Shown here: positions 54,176-62,423 of the stretch, piece after piece | Numbering within the stretch: position 1 is the first letter of the stretch | Layout of the letters: every line of letters begins with the position of its first letter | Notes under the pieces: generated by a model | Told to the model about the DNA's origin: nothing | Seen by the model: the letters and a program-made list of their open reading frames with translations, nothing else | Database searches by the model: none | Position numbers and translations under genes: made by a program | Source of the DNA: Lysobacterales bacterium 66-474 | GTDB taxonomy: Bacteria; Pseudomonadota; Gammaproteobacteria; Xanthomonadales; Rhodanobacteraceae | Direction: 5' to 3' | Assembly: GCA_001899805.1 (NCBI GenBank) | Contig: MKWP01000015.1 | Coordinates: 434,001 to 498,000 of the forward strand | Length of the DNA: 64,000 bases

Positions 54176-56203
54176 ATGACGTCATCGACCGGTTCCACGC
54201 AGGTGTGGGGCACGAGTGCGCCGCGGCTCGTCCGCACCGCGGTCTTCTGCCTGTTGGCGTGCGTCGCGTGGTTCGCGATCGGCGCGGCGCGTGCCGACAG
54301 CACGCTCGATCCATCGCTGTTGCCGAAGATCCAGTCGGCGACGTTCGAGGTGGTCGCGGCCAAGCCGAAGGACACGTTGACGTACGAAAAACCGTTGCCG
54401 ATGGAGCTGTTGCCGTACCAGGACCGCACCGACAAGTATTACTCCATCGGCACCGCCTTCGCGATCGGCCCGAACACCTACGTCACCGCCGCGCACGTGT
54501 TGATGGTCGGCTACCAGACCCTGTGGGGTCTGCCGGAACTGCGTGACGCTTCGGGCAAGGTCTACGCGATCGACAGGATCGAGAAGTTCGCGCTGCGCCG
54601 CGACTTCGTGGTTTTCACGCTCAAGGATCCGCCGAATATCGCGCCGCTCGCCGTCGACACCAGGCCCGGCTTGAACCAGGTGGTGTATTCGGTCGGCAAC
54701 GCGCTCGGCACCGGCGTGGTGATCAGGAACGGCCTGTACACCTCCAACACGCCCGAGGACCAGGATGGCCAATGGAAGTGGATCCGTTTTTCGGCCGCCG
54801 CTTCGCCCGGGAACAGCGGCGGTCCGCTGCTCGACCAGAACGGCAAGGTGATCGGCATCGTGCTGATGAAGTCGCCGAACGAGAACCTCAACTACGCGCT
54901 GCCGATGGGCGAAGTGCTGGATGCGCCCGGGGACCTCGCGCGTTTCGACCGGCGCATGGCCTACCAGTTCGACGTGTTCGACTCCACGCTTTCCGGGACC
55001 TTCAAGGGCGATTTCAAGTTGCCGCTGTCGGTCCCCGGGTTCTTCGCGGCCTACGCCAAGGCGTTCCATCCATATCTCGACTCGCAGCTCAAGGCCTTGC
55101 TGGACCAGCAATCGGCCGACCTGTTCCCGGACGGCACCGGCGCACACCAGTTGCTGTACAGCGGACCGTCGATGGACGATTTTCCGCAACTGGTCACCCG
55201 CAACAGCGACGGCGTGTGGGTGAACTCGGGAAGCTCGAGCATCAAGATCACGCTGCCCGCGAACGGTTACATCTCGGGCGGCACGCTCGGCGGCAACATC
55301 CTGTTCCACCTGCGCAAGCCCGACAACATTCCTGGCGCGGCTTTCCACCACGACCCCAAGGGCGTGATGGACATGCTGCTGAAAACCGGGTTCCTCAAGC
55401 GGCCGATCGGCCCCGAACGCATCCTGGTCACCTCGCTCGGCGAGCCGGGCGATACCGGCACGTCGACCGACCGCTGGGGCCGCACCTGGCAAACCTGGTC
55501 GTGGCCGGTGCCCTACGCGGACGGCTACGTCCACTTGTACGCGCTGCCGACGCCGGATGGTTACGCGATCCTGATGCGGATCGGACCGGCGACCACGCGC
55601 CACGACACCGTGATCAACATGCGCGCGCTCACCGATTTCATCAGCCTTCCCTACGACGGCACCCTCGCGCAGTGGAAGGAGTTCCTCGCCGACGGCAAGC
55701 TGCTGCCTGCCGCCTTCAGGAACATCAAGATCGCCTTCGAGTACGGCAAGGATTTCCGTTACGACTCGCAACGGCTGGCCTTTTCGTTCACGCCCGAACT
55801 GCAGCAGATCGACGCCGACAGCATGCTGACGCTGGGTTTCACGTTCTTCCCGGATGCCCACGGCAAGGTCGTGTGGGATGCGGGTCAGGTCTGGCTGGCC
55901 GCGGACAACCACGATCGCCACTGGATCAGCCTGTTGCGCAACGCGGCGCCGCCGGCCGACCTCGATGACAGCTACCAGAGCTTCTGGAAGAAGGTGTCGG
56001 GCCGACAGCACCCCTACGACGGCTTGGCCTACACCGATGGCGACACCAGCAAGATCAACGCAGTCGTGCCGCCATCGCGCGGCGACGACAAACCTTCCGT
56101 GCTCTACACCGCCTACGTCTACCAGCCCGGCACGCAGCCACAGGCGGAGATGAAGCAGAAACTCGATGCGCTGTTGAAGAGCGTGAAAGTGAAGGAGCAA
56201 TAG
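54176..56203 (+). CDS. Secreted trypsin-like serine protease with large C-terminal region
   Basis: About 675 residues from ATG 54176 (GGGAG 5 nt upstream). The N-terminal signal includes VFCLLACVAWFAIGAARA. Chymotrypsin-fold protease domain (~60-260) with His107 in VTAAHVL, Asp143 in RRDFVVF and Ser214 in SPGNSGGPLL. The remaining ~400 residues match no family I recognise; they contain repeated beta-rich segments (GTLGGNILFHLRKPDN, TWQTWSWPVPYADGYVH). No PDZ domain is visible, so this is not a DegP/HtrA protein. No clear operon partners. Confidence 0.8.
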   Translation: MTSSTGSTQVWGTSAPRLVRTAVFCLLACVAWFAIGAARADSTLDPSLLPKIQSATFEVVAAKPKDTLTYEKPLPMELLPYQDRTDKYYSIGTAFAIGPNTYVTAAHVLMVGYQTLWGLPELRDASGKVYAIDRIEKFALRRDFVVFTLKDPPNIAPLAVDTRPGLNQVVYSVGNALGTGVVIRNGLYTSNTPEDQDGQWKWIRFSAAASPGNSGGPLLDQNGKVIGIVLMKSPNENLNYALPMGEVLDAPGDLARFDRRMAYQFDVFDSTLSGTFKGDFKLPLSVPGFFAAYAKAFHPYLDSQLKALLDQQSADLFPDGTGAHQLLYSGPSMDDFPQLVTRNSDGVWVNSGSSSIKITLPANGYISGGTLGGNILFHLRKPDNIPGAAFHHDPKGVMDMLLKTGFLKRPIGPERILVTSLGEPGDTGTSTDRWGRTWQTWSWPVPYADGYVHLYALPTPDGYAILMRIGPATTRHDTVINMRALTDFISLPYDGTLAQWKEFLADGKLLPAAFRNIKIAFEYGKDFRYDSQRLAFSFTPELQQIDADSMLTLGFTFFPDAHGKVVWDAGQVWLAADNHDRHWISLLRNAAPPADLDDSYQSFWKKVSGRQHPYDGLAYTDGDTSKINAVVPPSRGDDKPSVLYTAYVYQPGTQPQAEMKQKLDALLKSVKVKEQ

Positions 56204-56275
56204 CGGACACCAGCCGACGCGTGGGCAAGTCTCACGACCGCCGCGTCGCGTTGGTCGGAAGATGCAATCCCCCTA

Positions 56276-56303
56276 TTGCATCTTTCTATCGCGATAGTAA
56301 GAT
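56276..56303 (+). promoter_or_regulatory. Promoter with palindromic operator over the spacer
   Basis: TTGCAT (56276-56281) and TAAGAT (56298-56303) are 16 bp apart. A near-perfect 22-bp palindrome TCTTTCTATCG/CGATAGTAAGA (56281-56302; core CTATCGCGATAG) covers the spacer and overlaps both hexamers, the classic position for a repressor. No regulator gene is adjacent. The 258-bp gap 56204-56461 otherwise holds no convincing gene; a 53-codon frame from 56304 ends by overlapping the next start (ATGA), but it would begin upstream of the predicted transcript start. Confidence 0.5.
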
Positions 56304-56461
56304 ATGCCAGCCGCCGAGTTGAGCTTCCAGCTTGCAGGGCGGGATAGAAATGCTGCTAAAGCGGACACTCCTCGGGCAACCGGGCGAGCCATGCTTTGCG
56401 GCTTTCCATCCGCTCCGCAAACGGCCGACCGGCACTCCAACACCCACCGAGGAGTGATCCC

Positions 56462-56707
56462 ATGAGCAATCCACGCATATTCCCCGCCCGCTGGCCCGGC
56501 GACGGCGACCCCTTGCCGTTTGCCGACGACGCCGAATTTTTCGCCAGCCTCTCGCACGACCAGCGCAGATACCTGCTGCAACGATGGCGCGAGCGCCAGA
56601 CCGATTTGCAGACGGCCATGCGAAACGTCGCTGTCGGGCTTGGTACCGTCAATGAACTCCACGATGGCGCGGTGCGCGCCGTGGATCACCTCGCGGGAGG
56701 CCCATGA
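56462..56707 (+). CDS. Small hypothetical protein
   Basis: 81 residues, not recognised. The start is supported by GAGGAG 7 nt upstream of ATG 56462. The middle is amphipathic and charged (SHDQRRYLLQRWRERQTDLQ), likely one long helix; no membrane segment or signal. It lies 160 bp downstream of the palindrome-covered promoter in a patch of lower GC than the flanks, so it may be acquired DNA. Confidence 0.5.
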   Translation: MSNPRIFPARWPGDGDPLPFADDAEFFASLSHDQRRYLLQRWRERQTDLQTAMRNVAVGLGTVNELHDGAVRAVDHLAGGP

Positions 56708-56891
56708 CATGCCTTGGGCCGACGGACCATCCGCTGAAGATTCGGTCGTGCTGAAGCTCTTGCCAAAAGCAGCGGGCCGCCCAGGGACATTGGAAAGGCC
56801 GCCCAGTTGCGGCGGCGCTGGATGCACCCGCCTCTGAGCGGTAAACCCACTGCACACGGTGAAACTGACTACGATTTCGTCGGAGGAAACT

Positions 56892-57188
56892 ATGACTGTT
56901 ACATGGCATCCGTACACGGGCAAGGCGGGGGCTCTTTCAAAGAACGGGCCATCAATTCACTTCAATTACATTCCTACGCGGCCATCCGTGCAGGCACCAG
57001 AGAGGGCCTTGCACTTGATCAACAGGCTGCAGAAGGGCTCGTTGCTCCGGGAAGCGCTGGAGTACAAGTACGGGCTGATAGATTCCGCGCCATTGCACGC
57101 CTCACGCGGGACAAACCTTCCCTTGCAGATGTCCGGGCTGCCAAAGCCTCCATTGCCGAAACCGAAAAAAGGTACGCCGGAGACCTGA
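56892..57188 (+). CDS. Small hypothetical protein, possibly frameshifted
   Basis: 98 residues from ATG 56892, preceded by GGAGGAAACT. Begins MTVTWHPYTGKAG and ends in a Pro/Lys-rich tail (PKPPLPKPKKGTPET). In another frame, the last ~45 codons to 57214 read as a more ordinary charged helix (LADVRAAKASIAETEKRY), so a frameshift joining the two is possible. Not recognised. It is adjacent to and convergent with transketolase. Confidence 0.4.
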   Translation: MTVTWHPYTGKAGALSKNGPSIHFNYIPTRPSVQAPERALHLINRLQKGSLLREALEYKYGLIDSAPLHASRGTNLPLQMSGLPKPPLPKPKKGTPET

Positions 57189-57217
57189 GGGCACACTGCT
57201 TCGGGAGCGCATGAGGC

Positions 57218-59257
57218 TCAGCGCAGCAACGCCTTCGCCTTCGCCACCACGTTGTCGACGGTGAAGCCGTATTTCTCAAGCACCAGCTCGCCGGGGGCGG
57301 AAGCGCCGTAGCGGTTCACGCCGATGCCGGAACCGCGATCTCCGACCCAGCGCTCCCAGCCTTCGCGGCAACCAGCTTCCACGGCGAGGCGCGCGTGCAC
57401 GTTCGGCGGCAACACCGAATCGCGGTACGCCTGATCCTGCGCCGCGAACAATTCCCAGCTCGGCATCGACACCGCGCGCGCCCTGATGCCTTCGGCTTGC
57501 AATTTCTCGACCGCCTTCGCGACGAGATCGGTTTCGGCGCCGGTGCCGATCAGGATCAATTCCGGTGATCCGCCGGGCGCATCCAGCAACACGTAGGCGC
57601 CCTTGCGCAAACCTTCCGCGCTGGCGAACTTGTTGCGGTCCAACGTCGGCACATTCTGGCGCGACAGGATGATCGCAGTGGGGTTCTTCGCGCTTTCGAT
57701 CGCGACCTTCCATGCCACTGCTGTTTCGTTGGCGTCGCCCGGACGGATCACGTCGAGGTTCGGCACCGAACGCAGGCCGGCGAGCTGCTCGACCGGCTCG
57801 TGGGTCGGGCCGTCTTCGCCCACCGCGATCGAGTCGTGGGTGAACACGTTGATGACGCGCAGGCCCATGATCGCGGCGAGGCGCATCGGCGGGCGCATGT
57901 AGTCGGAAAACACCATGAAGGTGGCGGTGTACGGGATGAACCCGCCGTGCGCGGCCATGCCGTTGGCGATCGCGCCCATCGCGTGCTCGCGCACGCCGAA
58001 GTGCAGGTTCCGGCCGGCGTAGCTCCAGACTTCATCGGTATCGCCCTGCTCGTCAGGTTCCTTGCCGGGCGAGAACACGCCCAGCCCCTTGACCGCGGTA
58101 TGGGTGGACGGATCGAGGTCGGCCGAACCGCCGCTGATGGCAGGCAGCTTCGGTGCGATCGCCGACAGCACCTTGCCGCCGGCGACACGGGTGGCCATGC
58201 CCTTGGCATCGGCAGGGAACACCGGCACGTCGGCATCCCATCCGGCCGGCAACTTGCCGTCGAGCGAACCTTGCAATTCCGCTGCAAGTTGCGGAAATTC
58301 CTTGGCATATTTGTTCCAGCGACGCTTCCAGCCGGATTCCGCACCCTTGCCCTTCTTTTCGGCTTCGCGGAAGTGCGCCAGCGCTGCGTCGGGCACAAGG
58401 AACGCCGGCTGCTCGGGCCAGCCCAGCTTCTGCTTGGTCCTGGCGACATTGTCGGCACCCAGCGGCGAACCATGCGCCTTGTAGCTGTCCTGCAGCGGCG
58501 AACCGTACCCGATGTGGGTGCGCACCAGGATCAGCGAGGGCTGGTCCTTCTTGCCCTTGGCGCGCTTGATGGCTTTTTCGATCGCGTCGAGGTCGTTGCC
58601 GTTCTCGATCGTCTGCACGTGCCAGCCATAGGCCTTGAAGCGCGCGGCGCGGTTCTCGGTGAAGGTGATGTCGGTGCCGGCCGCCAGCGTCACGTAGTTG
58701 TCGTCGTACAGGCAGATCAGCTTGCCGAGCTTCAGGTGCCCGGCCAGTGAAGCGGCTTCCGAGGCCACGCCTTCCATCAGGTCGCCGTCGCTGACGATTG
58801 CCCAGGTGTGGTGATCGACCACCTTGTGGCCGTCGCGGTTGTAGCGCGCGGCGAGCTGCGCCTCGGCCATCGCCATGCCGACCGCGTTGGCCATGCCCTG
58901 CCCCAGCGGGCCGGTGGTGGTCTCGACGCCGGGTGTGTGGCCGCGTTCGGGATGCCCCGGGGTCTTGCTGCCCCACTGCCGGAACTGCTTGATGTCGTCC
59001 AGCGAAAGGTCGTAGCCGGTCAGGTACAGCAAGCTGTATTGCAGTGCCGAGCCATGTCCCGCCGACAACACGAAGCGGTCGCGATCGGCCCAGTGGGGAT
59101 TCGAGGGGTGGTGCTTCAGGAACTTCGTCCACAGCACGTAGGCCATCGGCGCCGCGCCCAACGGCAGGCCGGGATGGCCGCTGTTGGCCTTCTGCACCAT
59201 GTCCACCGACAGGAAGCGGATGGTGTTGACGCAAGTCTGGTCGAGGTCGGCTGCCAC
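57218..59257 (-). CDS. tktA: Transketolase
   Basis: Thiamine-diphosphate enzyme moving two-carbon units in the non-oxidative pentose phosphate pathway. 679 residues from GTG 59257 (GGGAG 9 nt upstream); the long upstream frame crosses the L36 gene on the other strand. Marks: [18 protein letters not shown] at the N-terminus; the thiamine-binding GDGDLMEG-type segment [26 protein letters not shown]; the pyrimidine-domain segment [16 protein letters not shown]; and [20 protein letters not shown]. Divergent from the L36 gene. Housekeeping; it would also take pentose and hexose carbon from amino-sugar breakdown. Confidence 0.96.
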   Translation of the reverse strand: MAADLDQTCVNTIRFLSVDMVQKANSGHPGLPLGAAPMAYVLWTKFLKHHPSNPHWADRDRFVLSAGHGSALQYSLLYLTGYDLSLDDIKQFRQWGSKTPGHPERGHTPGVETTTGPLGQGMANAVGMAMAEAQLAARYNRDGHKVVDHHTWAIVSDGDLMEGVASEAASLAGHLKLGKLICLYDDNYVTLAAGTDITFTENRAARFKAYGWHVQTIENGNDLDAIEKAIKRAKGKKDQPSLILVRTHIGYGSPLQDSYKAHGSPLGADNVARTKQKLGWPEQPAFLVPDAALAHFREAEKKGKGAESGWKRRWNKYAKEFPQLAAELQGSLDGKLPAGWDADVPVFPADAKGMATRVAGGKVLSAIAPKLPAISGGSADLDPSTHTAVKGLGVFSPGKEPDEQGDTDEVWSYAGRNLHFGVREHAMGAIANGMAAHGGFIPYTATFMVFSDYMRPPMRLAAIMGLRVINVFTHDSIAVGEDGPTHEPVEQLAGLRSVPNLDVIRPGDANETAVAWKVAIESAKNPTAIILSRQNVPTLDRNKFASAEGLRKGAYVLLDAPGGSPELILIGTGAETDLVAKAVEKLQAEGIRARAVSMPSWELFAAQDQAYRDSVLPPNVHARLAVEAGCREGWERWVGDRGSGIGVNRYGASAPGELVLEKYGFTVDNVVAKAKALLR

Positions 59258-59333
59258 GGCGGTATGCTCCCGAGCGGATTCTTGAAGGGGGAAACGCCAA
59301 GGATAACGGCACGCTTTCGGCATGTCCCGAGGC

Positions 59334-59362
59334 TTGCGGCAAGTGTCTGGGCACGCTACACT
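59334..59362 (+). promoter_or_regulatory. Sigma-70-like promoter for L36
   Basis: TTGCGG (59334-59339), 17-bp spacer, TACACT (59357-59362). The predicted start near 59369 gives a short leader to GTG 59405. It does not carry the LysR-type box. Confidence 0.6.
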
Positions 59363-59404
59363 TTCCCGCTTTGTTTCGGCCGAATTTATCTCGAGGAGTC
59401 CGCC

Positions 59405-59530
59405 GTGAAGGTGCTTTCGTCCCTGAAGTCCGCCAAGCAGCGGCACCGCGACTGCAAGGTCGTGCGCCGGCGCGGCAAGGTGTTCGTGATTTGCAAGAGT
59501 AACCCGCGTTTCAAGGCCCGCCAAAGATAA
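59405..59530 (+). CDS. rpmJ: Ribosomal protein L36, zinc-independent (C-minus) form
   Basis: 41 residues from GTG 59405, GAGGAG 6 nt upstream. Begins [14 protein letters not shown] and ends NPRFKARQR. The zinc-binding Cys-Cys-Cys-His set of ordinary L36 is broken: only two Cys remain and the His is Phe (PRFK). It is therefore the alternative, Zn-independent paralogue type that replaces L36 under zinc limitation in some bacteria, or the sole form, as seems common in this bacterial group. It has its own promoter and terminator. Confidence 0.93.
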   Translation: MKVLSSLKSAKQRHRDCKVVRRRGKVFVICKSNPRFKARQR

Positions 59531-59536
59531 TGAAAA

Positions 59537-59558
59537 GGCCGCTTCAGCGGCCTTTTTC
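59537..59558 (+). terminator. Rho-independent terminator after rpmJ
   Basis: Stem GGCCGC, loop TTCA, stem GCGGCC, then five T, preceded by a run of A. It lies seven bases past the rpmJ stop. Confidence 0.92.
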
Positions 59559-59638
59559 GTGACCGTATTCGCTGGCGCACAAGGGCGGTTTTTGCTACAA
59601 AGGCGCATCGGCGCAGCGCGCCTGGGGAAGCCACCGTC

Positions 59639-59962
59639 ATGAAACGTATCGCCACCAGCCTGATCGTCGCGACGCTTGCACTGGCCGCCGCCCCGTTGCT
59701 GTTCCCCGCACCGGCCCACGCGGAAAGCCTGCGCATGAAGGTCAAGCAGGAACAACGCATGAACCTGCCCAAGCGCGGCATGACGATGGACCAGGTGAAA
59801 CGCGAATACGGCGCGCCGCTGAAAGTGCTGGCGACCCGTGGCGGCAGTTCCAAACGCCAGCCACCGATCCACCGCTGGGAATACTCGAAGTACGTCGTGT
59901 ATTTCGAGTACAGCCACGTGATCCATGCCGTGCTGCGCACCCCCGGCCCGCAAGCTTTGTAA
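59639..59962 (+). CDS. Small periplasmic protein, conserved hypothetical
   Basis: 107 residues with a signal peptide ([21 protein letters not shown]). The mature part has [14 protein letters not shown], like the start of the SmpA/OmlA (BamE) fold, then a basic loop and [21 protein letters not shown], two predicted beta-strands. It is too short and lacks a lipobox, so it is not BamE. Function unknown; it may be a small outer-membrane-associated accessory protein. Confidence 0.7.
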   Translation: MKRIATSLIVATLALAAAPLLFPAPAHAESLRMKVKQEQRMNLPKRGMTMDQVKREYGAPLKVLATRGGSSKRQPPIHRWEYSKYVVYFEYSHVIHAVLRTPGPQAL

Positions 59963-60125
59963 GTGCGATCATCCCTGATCGCGGCGTCGGCCAACGATCC
60001 AGCGAGTACGTTTGCTACGCGATCTCGGCCGCCAGAACGGACATCAAAGCCGCCATCCGTGGCCAAGGGCTCCGTGCACTGACCTTTCACGACAACCGCT
60101 CCGAATGGGGCGGAAGTTTTGCCAA

Positions 60126-60190
60126 CGCCCGGGCGAAAGCCGGGATCCATTTTTTGCACTCGCTGGATTCCGGCCTGCGCCGGAATGACG
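60126..60190 (+). repeat. REP-like palindromes
   Basis: GCCCGGGCGAAAGCCGGG followed by GGATTCCGGCCTGCGCCGG and AATGACG. It lies in the 249-bp gap 59963-60211, which otherwise holds nothing gene-like. Confidence 0.65.
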
Positions 60191-60211
60191 GAATCCGCAG
60201 GTTCATCTGTC

Positions 60212-61357
60212 ATGACGCCTCCTGAATTGCGACTGCCTGCCGAATGGGAGCCGCAGTCCGCGGTGTTGCTGGCGTGGCCGCACGCCGGCACCGACTGGGC
60301 GGCGCGGCTAGACAGCGTCGAAGACACCTGTGCCGCGTTGACCGCCGCGATCTCGCGCTTCGAAGCCGCGATCGTTTGTGTGCCCGACGCCGAGATCGGC
60401 GCGCACGCAAACGAGTGCCTGCGCGATGCGGGCGCCGACTTGTCCCGCGTGCGCTTCGTCGAGATTCCCTACGACGACACCTGGCTGCGCGACTCGGGTC
60501 CGATCATTCTGAAGTCCGGGACCGGGCATCCAGCCACGGCCCGGACACGGCAAGTTCGGCACATGTCCGAACTTGCCTCCGACGAATCTGTCGATTCGCG
60601 ATCGGCACATCCATGTGCCGATGCGCAAGAACAGTTCGTGTTGCTGGATTTCCGTTTCACCGGCTGGGGCGGCAAGTTCGAGGCGTCGCAGGACGACGCA
60701 CTGGTCGCCGGCCTGATCGAACACGGCGTGTTCCGCCGCGGCGTGCAGCACCAGCGCATCGATTGGGCGCTGGAAGGCGGCGCGATCGAGTCCGATGGTC
60801 GCGGCACCATCCTTACCACCTGGCGCTGCCTGCAGCAGCGCCATCCCGACCAATCACGCGAACAGATCGAACTCACCCTGCGCAACGCGTTGTCCGCGCA
60901 ACGTGTGCTGTGGCTGGATCGCGGCTACCTGCAGGGCGACGACACCGACGCACACATCGACACCCTCGCCCGCTTCGCGCCGGACGACGCGATCGTGTAC
61001 CAGGCCTGCAGCGACCCCGACGACCTGCACTACGTGGAACTCACCGCAATGCGCCGCGAAATCGAGGCCCTGCGCACCATCGACGGCAAGCCCTATCGCC
61101 TGTTCGACCTGCCCTGGCCCAAACCGATTCTTGACGAAGGCCGCCGGCTCGCGGCGTCCTACGCCAATTACCTGATCGTCAATGGCGCGGTCCTGGTGCC
61201 GGCCTACGGCGACGTGGTCGATGACGCCGCCGCCAGCACCATTGCCCTCGCCCACCCCGGCCGCGACGTCATCCAGATCCCCTGCCGGCCGCTGATCTGG
61301 CAGAACGGTAGCCTGCATTGCATGACGATGCAACTTCCTGCGGACGTCATCGCGTAA
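60212..61357 (+). CDS. aguA: Agmatine deiminase (peptidylarginine-deiminase family)
   Basis: Converts agmatine to N-carbamoylputrescine. 381 residues from ATG 60212; the upstream frame is only repeat. Marks: LPAEWEPQSAVLLAWPH at the N-terminus; DDTWLRDSGP; FTGWGGKF; WALEGGAIESDG; LQGDDTDAHIDTLARF; and the nucleophile Cys370 in NGSLHCMTMQ. An extra ~38 residues (about 101-139) between the first aspartate loop and the FTGWGG motif coincide with three palindromes in the DNA. All catalytic motifs are intact, so the protein may still work. aguB lies 175 bp downstream. Confidence 0.93.
   Translation: MTPPELRLPAEWEPQSAVLLAWPHAGTDWAARLDSVEDTCAALTAAISRFEAAIVCVPDAEIGAHANECLRDAGADLSRVRFVEIPYDDTWLRDSGPIILKSGTGHPATARTRQVRHMSELASDESVDSRSAHPCADAQEQFVLLDFRFTGWGGKFEASQDDALVAGLIEHGVFRRGVQHQRIDWALEGGAIESDGRGTILTTWRCLQQRHPDQSREQIELTLRNALSAQRVLWLDRGYLQGDDTDAHIDTLARFAPDDAIVYQACSDPDDLHYVELTAMRREIEALRTIDGKPYRLFDLPWPKPILDEGRRLAASYANYLIVNGAVLVPAYGDVVDDAAASTIALAHPGRDVIQIPCRPLIWQNGSLHCMTMQLPADVIA
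60514..60622 (+). repeat. Three palindromes inserted in frame within aguA
   Basis: GTCCGGG (60514-60520) pairs with CCCGGAC (60540-60546). GGCAAGTTCGG (60549-60559) pairs perfectly with CCGAACTTGCC (60567-60577). ATCGGCACAT (60601-60610) pairs perfectly with ATGTGCCGAT (60613-60622). The stretch keeps the reading frame and encodes the extra segment of the deiminase. Confidence 0.8.
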
Positions 61358-61382
61358 GCCGGGCAATCCCCCCCCTTTTTTC

Positions 61383-61500
61383 GTCATTCCGGGGCCGTTG
61401 CCGGCTTGTCCGGCAATGGAACCCGGAATCGGTAACCGGGCGCAAGCCCGGGTTACCAACCGATTCCGGATTCGGGCCTGCGGCCCGCTCCGGAATGACG
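61383..61500 (+). repeat. Long composite REP-like element
   Basis: Starts GTCATTCCGGGGCC, contains GGAATCGGTAACCGGGCGCA pairing with GCCCGGGTTACCAACCGATT, and ends CTCCGGAATGACG. It fills the gap between aguA and aguB and could fold into one cruciform. Confidence 0.7.
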
Positions 61501-61532
61501 ACACTGATGTGCACGGCTAAACTGCAGACGCC

Positions 61533-62423
61533 ATGACGAACACCACCCTCAAGGTCGCACTGCTGCAGGAACGCGATCGCGGCAGCGTCAGCGCCAACCT
61601 CGACGCGATCGAGGCCGGCTTGCGCGAAGCCGGGCAAGCCGGTGCGCAGCTTGTGCTGCTGCAGGAACTGCACAACGGCCCGTATTTCTGCCAGCACGAA
61701 TCGGTGGACGAATTCGATCGCGCCGAACCGGTTCCCGGCCCGTCCACCGAACGAATCGGCAAACTCGCCGCCGAGCTCAAGCTGGTCGTGGTGGCCTCGC
61801 TGTTCGAACGCCGCACGGCCGGGCTGTACCACAACACCGCGGTGGTGTTCGATCGCTCGGAGGCCATCGCGGGCAAATACCGCAAGATGCACATCCCCGA
61901 CGACCCGGCCTACTACGAGAAGTTCTACTTCACGCCCGGCGACCTTGGCTTTCATCCCATCGACACGTCGGTCGGCAAGCTGGGCGTGCTGGTGTGCTGG
62001 GACCAGTGGTACCCCGAAGCCGCGCGCCTGATGGCGTTGGCCGGCGCGGAATTGCTGTTGTATCCCACAGCCATCGGTTGGGATCCCGCCGACTCCCAGG
62101 ACGAAAAAGACCGCCAGCGCGAAGCCTGGATCACGGTGCAGCGCGGCCACGCCGTCGCCAATGGCTTGCCGCTGCTCGCCTGCAACCGGGTCGGCTTCGA
62201 ACCCGCACCGGATGGCGAAGGCCGCGGCGCGCAGTTCTGGGGTTCCAGTTTCGTCGCGGGGCCGCAAGGCGAAATCCTTGCCCGCGCCAACGACGATTCA
62301 CGCGAACTGCTGATCGCCGACATCGACATGGCGCGCAGCGAAGCCGTGCGCCGCATCTGGCCGTTCCTGCGCGATCGCCGCATCGATGCGTACGACGACC
62401 TCTTGAAAAGATTCCGCGATTGA
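61533..62423 (+). CDS. aguB: N-carbamoylputrescine amidase
   Basis: Nitrilase-superfamily amidase of 296 residues that releases putrescine, CO2 and ammonia from N-carbamoylputrescine. Catalytic Glu in LLQELHNGPYF, Lys in KYRKMHIPDD, Cys in GVLVCWDQWYPEAARL; the acidic PYFCQHE and GWDP segments are typical of this subgroup. It works directly after agmatine deiminase. Its stop overlaps the TTG start of the next gene as TTGA. Confidence 0.95.
   Translation: MTNTTLKVALLQERDRGSVSANLDAIEAGLREAGQAGAQLVLLQELHNGPYFCQHESVDEFDRAEPVPGPSTERIGKLAAELKLVVVASLFERRTAGLYHNTAVVFDRSEAIAGKYRKMHIPDDPAYYEKFYFTPGDLGFHPIDTSVGKLGVLVCWDQWYPEAARLMALAGAELLLYPTAIGWDPADSQDEKDRQREAWITVQRGHAVANGLPLLACNRVGFEPAPDGEGRGAQFWGSSFVAGPQGEILARANDDSRELLIADIDMARSEAVRRIWPFLRDRRIDAYDDLLKRFRD

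Noticed and set aside
54182-56200. 672-codon minus-strand frame opposite the protease
   Set aside because: Shadow of the trypsin-like protease, which has signal peptide, triad and ribosome site.
56709-56837. 43-codon frame beginning MPWADGPSAED
   Set aside because: No ribosome site of its own, low-complexity end, and no similarity recalled; too weak to call.
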